Assembly (NCBI GenBank): GCA_946611595.1
Contig: CAMODY010000114.1
Span: 1 to 5,712, forward strand
DNA from: an uncultured Clostridia bacterium
GTDB taxonomy: Bacteria; Bacillota; Clostridia; Lachnospirales; Lachnospiraceae
Direction: 5' to 3'
Length of the DNA stretch: 5,712 nt
Shown here: piece by piece, positions 1-4,486 of the stretch
How the letters are laid out: each line of letters opens with the position of its first letter
Position numbering within the stretch: the stretch's first letter is position 1
Made by a program: the position numbers and the translations under genes
Notes under the pieces: generated by a model
The model's input: the letters and a program-made list of their open reading frames with translations, nothing else
The model's database searches: none
Told to the model about the DNA's origin: nothing

Positions 1-311
1 ATCTCGCTTACAAATTCCAGACTCTTTGCATAATCGAAAAACGTCTGTGCATCTTTTTTGAGTCCTTCTACCGTCATAAATGCCATGTCGCCTTCGCTTC
101 TTCCATGGCAGCTGAAATCAAAGCGAAGCGTTGCGACTCCCTGCTCCCATAAGGCACGCGTCAGATCATAAAACGGATGCTGACGACTGTTGGTATTGAA
201 TCCATGCATGATAATTGCCAGTGGAATCTTTTGTCCGTCTTCAAAATCAGGTGTTTCCAGCAATCCATATAAATTTAAATCGTCACGTTTTAAGCTCAGT
301 TTTTCTTTCAT
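1..311 (-). CDS. alpha/beta hydrolase, cinnamoyl/feruloyl esterase-like (N-terminal part, runs off window)
   Basis: Only the first 103 residues are in the window. They give a short beta-strand N-terminus, the oxyanion-hole motif HGF at residues 36-38, and the strand-turn RFDFSCHGRSEG at 63-74 followed by MT at 79-80. This order matches serine hydrolases of the cinnamoyl/feruloyl esterase type (LJ0536/Est1E-like), which cleave hydroxycinnamate or other small esters in the cytoplasm. The nucleophile elbow (GxSxG) and the Asp and His of the triad lie beyond the edge, so activity cannot be judged. The start ATG at 311 is supported by AGGA at 321-324 with a 9-nt gap, and the first residues (KEKLSLKRDDLNLYG) fit the family's opening strand. 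It begins 18 nt after the radical SAM gene's stop with no promoter or terminator between, so the two are probably co-transcribed. It could also be a general acylglycerol or acyl-peptide hydrolase; the substrate is not determined. Confidence 0.85.
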   Translation of the reverse strand, partial: MKEKLSLKRDDLNLYGLLETPDFEDGQKIPLAIIMHGFNTNSRQHPFYDLTRALWEQGVATLRFDFSCHGRSEGDMAFMTVEGLKKDAQTFFDYAKSLEFVSE

Positions 312-329
312 TCCTTTGTTTCCTATCTA

Positions 330-1268
330 TCATTCATTACTTTCCAGATATGCTCTCATATGATTCAGCACATGCTTTTTATCAGCGCTCCACATCGGCG
401 CCATGAGTATTTTTTTATCACCATCTCCTGTCAGCCGGTGGATTACGATATCTTTCGGGATACGCTTAAGGAGATCTCCGATCAGTTCAATATATTCATC
501 TTCTTCCATGATCCGCACCGGCGGCAGATCAGCAGCGCTATGTCCATCCGGAGCCAGATATTCTTTCGCAAGATCCGTATCTTTCAGGATATGCAAAAGC
601 TGGAGTTTGATCCCGTTTACGCCGCTTTTGCAGACATAATCCACTGTAGCTTCCATGTCCTCTTTTGTCTCTCCCGGAAGCCCCAGGATTACATGCACGA
701 TTACCTCAAGTCCCAAGGCGCGCAGCATTTTCACGGCTGCATCATAAACCTCAAGCGGATAGCCTCTTCGGATGTACTTTGCGGATCGTTCATGAATCGT
801 CTGAAGCCCAAGTTCCACCCAGATCGGCTTGATCCGGTTTAGTTCTGCTAAAAGATCCAAAACCTCATCCGGTAAGCAATCAGGCCGAGTGGCGATTGAA
901 AGCGCAACAATATCCGGATGCTTCATTGCTTCTTCAAAAAGAGCTCTTAACTTTTCAACCGGCGCATAGGTGTTGGTATACGCCTGAAAATATGCAATGT
1001 ATTTCCCGTCCTTGATCTTTGACGCGACAAGCTTCTTTCCTTCTTCGATCTGTTCGGTTACGCTTTTTTCAGGGTCTCCCGCAAATTCGCCGCTTCCACC
1101 GGCAGAACAAAAAATGCAGCCTTTGCTGCCCTTCATCCCGTCTCTGTTGGGGCAGGTGAAGCCGCCATTGATTGCAAGTTTATAAACCTTACAGCCAAAG
1201 CGATCTTTCAGATATTGGTTTAAAGAATAATATTGAATGCCCATAAACTCTATCGAGTCTACGGGCAT
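330..1268 (-). CDS. radical SAM protein, YhcC/YtqA family (TIGR01212, COG1242)
   Basis: This 312-residue protein matches the family along its whole length. Visible landmarks are the N-terminal YYSLNQYLKDRFGCKVYKL, the cluster-binding cysteines C39, C51 and C54 (CPNRDG ... GCIFC, an atypically wide first spacing), SAGGSGEFAG just after, KYIAYFQAYTNT, LSIATRPDCLP, WVELGLQT, and the C-terminal IHRLTGDG ... PMWSADK. The cysteines should hold a 4Fe-4S cluster that cleaves S-adenosylmethionine; the physiological substrate of this family is not known to me. The start is uncertain. ATG at 1268 has only a pyrimidine-rich stretch upstream and no Shine-Dalgarno. Met9 (ATG at 1244) matches where homologues usually begin, but has only a weak GAG 3 nt away. 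The gene lies 69 nt after the methyltransferase gene and 18 nt before the hydrolase, so it may be read from its own promoter near 1284 or by read-through. Confidence 0.93.
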   Translation of the reverse strand: MPVDSIEFMGIQYYSLNQYLKDRFGCKVYKLAINGGFTCPNRDGMKGSKGCIFCSAGGSGEFAGDPEKSVTEQIEEGKKLVASKIKDGKYIAYFQAYTNTYAPVEKLRALFEEAMKHPDIVALSIATRPDCLPDEVLDLLAELNRIKPIWVELGLQTIHERSAKYIRRGYPLEVYDAAVKMLRALGLEVIVHVILGLPGETKEDMEATVDYVCKSGVNGIKLQLLHILKDTDLAKEYLAPDGHSAADLPPVRIMEEDEYIELIGDLLKRIPKDIVIHRLTGDGDKKILMAPMWSADKKHVLNHMRAYLESNE

Positions 1269-1283
1269 AGAAAAGAAAAGTCA

Positions 1284-1292
1284 AGTATAGCA
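1284..1292 (-). promoter_or_regulatory. possible extended -10 promoter for the radical SAM gene
   Basis: On the minus strand the bases TGC-TATACT form an extended -10 element (TGn followed by a 5/6 match to TATAAT). At 17 nt upstream the -35 position reads GTGACG, a poor match, which is tolerated by extended -10 promoters. Transcription would start near 1277, only about 9 nt before the ATG at 1268 but about 33 nt before the alternative ATG at 1244. The call is inferred from sequence alone. Confidence 0.4.
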
Positions 1293-1337
1293 CCACTCAC
1301 AAGATGCGTCACAAAAACGCCTTTTGAGGGGTAAAAC

Positions 1338-2441
1338 TTAAGCCCATGGGCCAAGCTTATGTTCTTTATAAAACGGCACATCATACGCAAAGTACTGCTC
1401 CATCACGATTGGCATGCGGGAGTGATCCGCGATGCTTGGAAGCGCAAGAAAACTCCCCTGTGGAGCAAGCGTATCTGTCGTTTTCTTAAGCGATGCGATC
1501 ATCTTTTCCATCGTCACATCCGGCTGATCGAGTACTTTCTGGTTATCCATGCCTCCAACTAATGTAATACGGTTTTGATATTTTGCCGGATCACTGTGCA
1601 CATTCACGTTGCCGGTTTGAACCGGATCCCATGCATCCACACCGATCTCGATCAGATCTTCCACGATCGGATCAATACAGCCGCAGGAATGATGCTGGTA
1701 AATGAGTCCCATATCGTGGACCGCATCCACCATACGTTTTAAATTTGGTTTGATCAGACGTCTCCAGACATCCGGGCTCATAAGCATCCTGTCCGAAGAG
1801 CCATAATCGTCATGGGCATTAATAATATCGACCGGATAAAACTCACCGACTTTTTGAAAGAACTTGATTTTATAATCCGCCGCCTTTTCAAAGTACGCAA
1901 AAGCAGCATCTTCATCCTCCGCCAATGCGATCAGCGCATTATCAAATCCCATCATGGCGTGGAGGCGTTCAAACATTCCGTTTAGGATCATAGCTGTTCC
2001 GATTTTGTTCGGATCGTAAATGCTCCGCCCGTCTTTCATGTAGACGCGCTGCCCTAATTCGCCTGTCATTCTCATGTCAACATGCATATCGTCTTCTGCA
2101 CAGGTTTTCCAGTCAATGGCATCGAGGTCCGGAAACTTCACATACTTTTCCCACTCCGCGATATCTTCGAATAAGTGTTTTCCCGGAGTCGGCATCGGAG
2201 CGCCCATTTCGGCAACATAAGTCCACTCAACGCCCCAGGCATCTTCTCCTTTTTCATGTCCAAAGTAGCGCTCTACATCCATCACAGGCTGGACCGTCCA
2301 AAGATCTAAAAAGACATTCGGAATCCAGTATGGAATCTTATGGTCATACGCCATTTTGGCATTCTCGCGCGGTGTAACCCCTGTTTCTTTTTGTAATCCA
2401 AACGCCGCCATCGCAGCTTCACTCATCATTGGTCCAGGCAT
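1338..2441 (-). CDS. uroporphyrinogen decarboxylase-fold methyltransferase (MtaA/CmuA-like superfamily)
   Basis: This 367-residue protein has the TIM-barrel fold family shared by uroporphyrinogen decarboxylase and cobalamin-dependent methyltransferases. Recognisable segments are MFERLHAMMGFDNAL (156-170), NAHDDYGSSDRMLMSPDVWRR (208-228, written here in shortened form: AHDDYG then MSPDVW), YQHHSCGCI (248-256), DLIEIGVDAWDPVQ (262-275) and LVGGMDNQKVL (294-304). His251-x-Cys253 is the pair that binds zinc in the methyltransferase branch, which favours methyl transfer to or from a corrinoid or thiol rather than haem synthesis. The C-terminal cysteine that completes the zinc site in MtaA/MtbA is absent: the region reads LPSIADHSRMPIV at 334-346. 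No corrinoid protein, reactivase or second methyltransferase is seen nearby, so the methyl donor is unknown. The start at 2441 is firm, with AGGAGG at 2448-2453 and a 6-nt gap. It follows the LysR gene in the same direction and probably has its own promoter inside the intervening terminator. Confidence 0.9.
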   Translation of the reverse strand: MPGPMMSEAAMAAFGLQKETGVTPRENAKMAYDHKIPYWIPNVFLDLWTVQPVMDVERYFGHEKGEDAWGVEWTYVAEMGAPMPTPGKHLFEDIAEWEKYVKFPDLDAIDWKTCAEDDMHVDMRMTGELGQRVYMKDGRSIYDPNKIGTAMILNGMFERLHAMMGFDNALIALAEDEDAAFAYFEKAADYKIKFFQKVGEFYPVDIINAHDDYGSSDRMLMSPDVWRRLIKPNLKRMVDAVHDMGLIYQHHSCGCIDPIVEDLIEIGVDAWDPVQTGNVNVHSDPAKYQNRITLVGGMDNQKVLDQPDVTMEKMIASLKKTTDTLAPQGSFLALPSIADHSRMPIVMEQYFAYDVPFYKEHKLGPWA

Positions 2442-2453
2442 AATATTCCTCCT

Positions 2454-2493
2454 AATAAAAAACTCCCACTGCTATTTTATCCGGCAGTGGGAG
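2454..2493 (-). terminator. rho-independent terminator of the LysR gene
   Basis: A perfect 10-bp inverted repeat, CTCCCACTGC (2484-2493 on the minus strand) and GCAGTGGGAG (2463-2472), encloses an 11-nt loop. Directly after it, reading the minus strand, come six T and then ATT. It lies 27 nt past the LysR stop codon. The T tract ends at the AGGAGG ribosome binding site of the next gene, so termination here would separate the regulator's transcript from the methyltransferase gene. Confidence 0.88.
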
Positions 2494-2502
2494 CTGTGTT
2501 AA
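2474..2502 (-). promoter_or_regulatory. promoter of the methyltransferase gene, nested in the LysR terminator
   Basis: On the minus strand TTAACA (2497-2502) and TAAAAT (2474-2479) are separated by exactly 17 nt. Each matches the sigma-A hexamer consensus at 5 of 6 positions. The -10 box sits in the loop of the terminator hairpin and the spacer contains its first arm. The predicted start, near 2467, lies within the second arm, so RNA from this promoter lacks the first arm and cannot fold the terminator. The leader would be about 26 nt and contains the strong AGGAGG site. Confidence 0.55.
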
Positions 2503-2518
2503 ATTACAAATCTGCAAT
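2503..2518. promoter_or_regulatory. possible LysR-type operator (T-N11-A dyad)
   Basis: On the minus strand the imperfect dyad ATTGCA-GATT-TGTAAT (5 of 6 arm positions symmetric) contains the T-N11-A spacing typical of LysR-type regulator boxes. It abuts the -35 box at 2497-2502 and begins two bases after the regulator's stop codon. The position suits an activator contacting RNA polymerase. T-N11-A is a loose motif that occurs often by chance in AT-rich DNA, so this is only a candidate. Confidence 0.3.
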
Positions 2519-2520
2519 AC

Positions 2521-3450
2521 TTATTGCGTGAGGAACATATCTTCTTTTCTCTGACTGATAAAGCGGAAAAACTTCATGGCCGGACTATCGTCAGAATCAT
2601 CTTTCCGGACAAGGATGCAGAGCTCATATCTGGGCTCTCCGATTTCCCTTGCTGCATACAGTGGATTAAAGCGTTCCGGATGGTATCGTCCGCTTAACGC
2701 AATTTCATCATCTTCCTGCAGGTTGCTTACGATATCACCAAGTTCGTGAAAGACCGTTTTCATACGCGGGGAAATATGTTTTTCTTCAAAGAAATTCCGG
2801 CTGAATTCTGCATGGCTTAAAGCAGCGTCCGTTGAATAGACAACAATATTTTGCGACTTTAAATCGTCGATTGAAAGATCTTCTTTTTGCGACAGCGGGT
2901 TGCTCTTAAGCATATAGATCACCATAGGGGAAAGCGTAAGGATCTCTTTTTCTATGCCCTGCAGGGAAGCTTCCGGCGCAACGTACTGGAAGACGATATC
3001 TACTTCTCCACTGTTAAGCATCTTTTCCGACCGGTTATCGTCCGTTCTGGAAATCGTAAGTTCGATCTGTGGATGCGTTTCTTTAAACTCACGCAGCAGA
3101 GGATGAAGTTCCGGCATAATGTTGATGGCCGCGCTCATTCCAATCTGAAGCTGATCCATCTTTCCTTCCTGAATCCGTGCGCCTTTATAAACGGCTTCTT
3201 CCATATACTGATAAAAGTTTTTCCAGTCGCTGTAAATACTGCGTCCGGCAGGAGTCAGCGACACTTTATTCGTACTTCGGATAAACAGCTGTATCCCCAA
3301 AGCATCTTCCAAAGACTTTATATTCCGGCTCATTGCAGACTGCGTTACACCGCAAAGCTCGGCCGCCTTCGTGAAGGAAAGCGTCTCTGCAAGCTTTAAG
3401 AAAAGTTTTACCTGGAATAAATTGAAACTCAAAAAATCAACATAACGCAT
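2521..3450 (-). CDS. LysR-type transcriptional regulator
   Basis: This 309-residue protein has the standard LysR layout and length. The N-terminal winged helix-turn-helix covers about residues 10-70, with the signature FLKLAETLSFTKAAELCGVT and then QSAMSRNIKSLEDALG, FIRSTNKVSLTPAG. A linker helix runs to about 95, and a periplasmic-binding-protein-like effector domain covers about 98-300 (QIGMSAAINIMPELHPLLREF opens it, cut here as QIGMSAAIN and LHPLLREF). It should bind DNA as a tetramer and respond to an unidentified small molecule. The ATG at 3450 has GGAG at 3462-3465 with an 11-nt gap, and that site overlaps the last codons of the signal peptidase gene. The 7-nt gap between the genes and the lack of a promoter there indicate one transcript and perhaps coupled translation. 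The next gene downstream is the methyltransferase, a plausible target, but no divergent partner gene of the usual LysR kind is present. Confidence 0.93.
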   Translation of the reverse strand: MRYVDFLSFNLFQVKLFLKLAETLSFTKAAELCGVTQSAMSRNIKSLEDALGIQLFIRSTNKVSLTPAGRSIYSDWKNFYQYMEEAVYKGARIQEGKMDQLQIGMSAAINIMPELHPLLREFKETHPQIELTISRTDDNRSEKMLNSGEVDIVFQYVAPEASLQGIEKEILTLSPMVIYMLKSNPLSQKEDLSIDDLKSQNIVVYSTDAALSHAEFSRNFFEEKHISPRMKTVFHELGDIVSNLQEDDEIALSGRYHPERFNPLYAAREIGEPRYELCILVRKDDSDDSPAMKFFRFISQRKEDMFLTQ

Positions 3451-3457
3451 TAGCTTT

Positions 3458-3979
3458 TTAACTCCGTAGTTTCCCGGCTAAAATCTGCAGCAGCACACCA
3501 AACAGAATCAGACCAATCAAAAATAGTTTTCCACCAAGTGTAGAAAGGAAAGCCATAAGAGTTCCGACTCCACCAAAATGATGACTCAGCAAGCCAACGA
3601 GTTCCGAATAGGAAATCGGTTCCAAATCCACGTCATCATTGGCATCGCCTTTCGTAATGAACTGGTGATTCTCTTTTTGATTTTCAACGACACGGTGTGT
3701 CACAACAACGCCGTTACGTCGAAAAGCAATGACATCCCCGCTTTGGATCTTGAGCGGATCCGCCTTTTTAATGATCACAAGGCTTCCAACCGGTATTTCC
3801 GGCTCCATACTTCCTGAAACGACGGTAAACACTTCGCGTCCAAGGATTTTAGGGACAAATGCCGGAAGCAGGCAGGCAACCACAAAGAGGATCAAAAGGA
3901 TTCCAACGACATTGGAGATCGCAGCGATAACGCCTCTTGTTTTGTTATGTATTTCTTTATGCCTCATATTTTCCTGCAT
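3458..3979 (-). CDS. signal peptidase I, SipW/archaeal-eukaryotic type
   Basis: This 173-residue membrane protease removes signal peptides from exported proteins. A transmembrane segment lies at about 18-41. The catalytic motif VVSGSMEPEIPVGS follows, with Ser57 as the likely nucleophile. GDVIAFRRNG leads to VVVTHRV, where His95 replaces the lysine of ordinary bacterial enzymes: this Ser-His arrangement marks the SipW/ER type. The third box is FITKGDANDDVD (107-118). A second hydrophobic segment at about 148-168 anchors the C-terminus. Length and order match the TIGR02228 family. ATG at 3979 has its best GAGG 15 nt away (3995-3998), which is long. Met5 (ATG at 3967) has AGGA at 3972-3975 only 4 nt away, so either start is possible. 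No dedicated substrate such as a TasA-like or pilin gene is in the window. Confidence 0.92.
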   Translation of the reverse strand: MQENMRHKEIHNKTRGVIAAISNVVGILLILFVVACLLPAFVPKILGREVFTVVSGSMEPEIPVGSLVIIKKADPLKIQSGDVIAFRRNGVVVTHRVVENQKENHQFITKGDANDDVDLEPISYSELVGLLSHHFGGVGTLMAFLSTLGGKLFLIGLILFGVLLQILAGKLRS

Positions 3980-4013
3980 TCTTTGTTCTTTTATCCTCTG
4001 TTTTATTTTTATT

Positions 4014-4041
4014 ATTGTACCCGATTTTATCTTACTGGGAA
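4014..4041 (-). promoter_or_regulatory. likely promoter of the signal peptidase-lysR operon
   Basis: On the minus strand TTCCCA (4036-4041, 4 of 6 consensus) and TACAAT (4014-4019, 5 of 6) are separated by 16 nt in an AT-rich stretch. Transcription would start near 4007, about 28 nt before the ATG at 3979. It is the best match I see upstream of this operon, and it faces away from the lysA promoter. Confidence 0.45.
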
Positions 4042-4075
4042 ATTATTTTTCTGCAGGTCATTAGCATCCAGTAAG
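4031..4075. repeat. 8-bp inverted repeat overlapping the signal peptidase promoter
   Basis: CTTACTGG (4031-4038) and CCAGTAAG (4068-4075) are perfect inverse copies 29 nt apart. A CTGCAG palindrome sits between them at 4051-4056. The left copy overlaps the proposed -35 box, so paired operator half-sites are possible. There is no T tract, so it is not a convincing terminator. Confidence 0.35.
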
Positions 4076-4114
4076 AAAAGTGCTTAAAACAGCGTATTTT
4101 ATTATATTTTATTC

Positions 4115-4143
4115 TTTACAATAGTATCTTCTGATGTTAGAAT
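4115..4143 (+). promoter_or_regulatory. lysA: promoter of the lysA riboswitch leader
   Basis: TTTACA (4115-4120) and TAGAAT (4138-4143) are separated by exactly 17 nt, each a 5 of 6 match to the sigma-A consensus, in AT-rich surroundings. Transcription would start near 4150, about 14 nt before the first helix of the lysine aptamer. That is the position expected for a riboswitch leader, and the lysA leader would be about 337 nt long. Confidence 0.7.
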
Positions 4144-4163
4144 CGGTAGCAATCAAATAAAGG

Positions 4164-4334
4164 AATTAAAGGATAGAGGCGCAGTTGTCATAAGTAGTTG
4201 TTGCGGAAAAGCTTAGCTAGGCGTTGCAAAAATGAAAGGGGCCGCTGCCGAAGGGAGAGGAGTTGCTGCCAAACCCTGGGCAAAGGGAAAATATCTCTTT
4301 GACTGTCGCATTTGCGGGGAGCTATGAATTAATT
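4164..4334 (+). promoter_or_regulatory. lysine riboswitch aptamer (L-box)
   Basis: The stretch contains the conserved L-box blocks in order: GATAGAGGCGC at 4172-4182, GCCGAAG at 4247-4253 with GGG/CCC closing the following hairpin and CTGGG at 4276-4280, ACTGTC at 4302-4307, and GGGGAGCTAT up to 4325. Helix P1 can form from ATAG (4173-4176) with CTAT (4322-4325), extended past a 3x3 internal loop by AATTAA (4164-4169) with TTAATT (4329-4334). The last small hairpin is CGC-ATTT-GCG at 4307-4316. L-boxes bind lysine and turn down lysine genes; here it precedes lysA and is followed by an intrinsic terminator, so binding should cause early termination. Pairings were made by eye, and the P2-P4 details were not fully resolved. 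Confidence 0.9.
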
Positions 4335-4372
4335 TGAAAGTTTTCTTTTTGATTTTAGCCGGTGCAAATGTG
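4307..4372 (+). promoter_or_regulatory. proposed two-part antiterminator of the lysine riboswitch
   Basis: Two helices can stack. CGCATTTGC (4307-4315) pairs over 9 bp with GCAAATGTG (4364-4372). GCTA-T-GAATTAA (4321-4332) pairs over 11 bp, with one bulged T, with TTGATTTTAGC (4349-4359). A short internal loop (GGGA against CGG) joins them, and the hairpin turn is 4333-4348. The left strand is made of the final aptamer hairpin and the 3' side of P1. The right strand includes most of the terminator's first arm and its loop. The fold is therefore exclusive with both the lysine-bound aptamer and the terminator, as an antiterminator must be. Confidence 0.6.
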
Positions 4373-4384
4373 TGCCGGTTTTTT
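4357..4384 (+). terminator. intrinsic terminator of the lysine riboswitch
   Basis: CCGGTGCA (4359-4366) pairs with TGTGCCGG (4371-4378) around an AATG loop, including two G-U wobbles. AG at 4357-4358 can add two weaker pairs with the first Ts. Six T (4379-4384) follow. It lies about 23 nt after the aptamer and 100 nt before lysA, the expression-platform position for a transcriptional lysine riboswitch. Confidence 0.85.
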
Positions 4385-4421
4385 GGTGACAAGGGTGACA
4401 AGGGGACGGTTCTTTTGTCAC
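4385..4421. repeat. REP/MITE-like inverted repeat with 9-bp tandem duplication
   Basis: GGTGACAAG occurs twice in direct tandem (4385-4393, 4394-4402). The second copy supplies GTGACAA (4395-4401), a perfect inverse match to TTGTCAC (4415-4421). With further G-U/G-C pairs the hairpin has 11 pairs around an ACGGT loop. The core GGGGACGGTTC between the arms resembles short palindromes I recall as scattered through Firmicute genomes near IS200/RAYT-type transposases; that link is from memory and unproven here. It begins directly after the riboswitch terminator's T tract and lies in the lysA leader. It has no coding capacity. Confidence 0.55.
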
Positions 4422-4486
4422 ATGCCTGATAAGAAGAAAAAACAATTAAGCAGTTATTAATCAAAAGAAGAAAACGAGGAACAATC

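Noticed and set aside
360..842. Plus-strand open frame of 160 codons
   Set aside because: It is wholly antisense to the well-supported radical SAM gene and has no family resemblance.
1306..1320. Small GCGT/ACGC hairpin after the methyltransferase gene, considered as a terminator
   Set aside because: The stem is only 4 bp and no T tract follows it, so read-through into the radical SAM gene cannot be excluded.
2887..3399. Plus-strand open frame of 170 codons
   Set aside because: It mirrors the conserved LysR coding sequence on the other strand and has no recognisable motifs.
3729..4064. Plus-strand open frame of 111 codons with a hydrophobic C-terminal half
   Set aside because: The hydrophobic part is the antisense reading of the signal peptidase's transmembrane segment and its AT-rich promoter; there is no supporting start signal.
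4385..4402. Tandem GGTGACAAG copies, considered as the start of a CRISPR or other repeat array
   Set aside because: There are only two 9-bp copies with no spacer between them.
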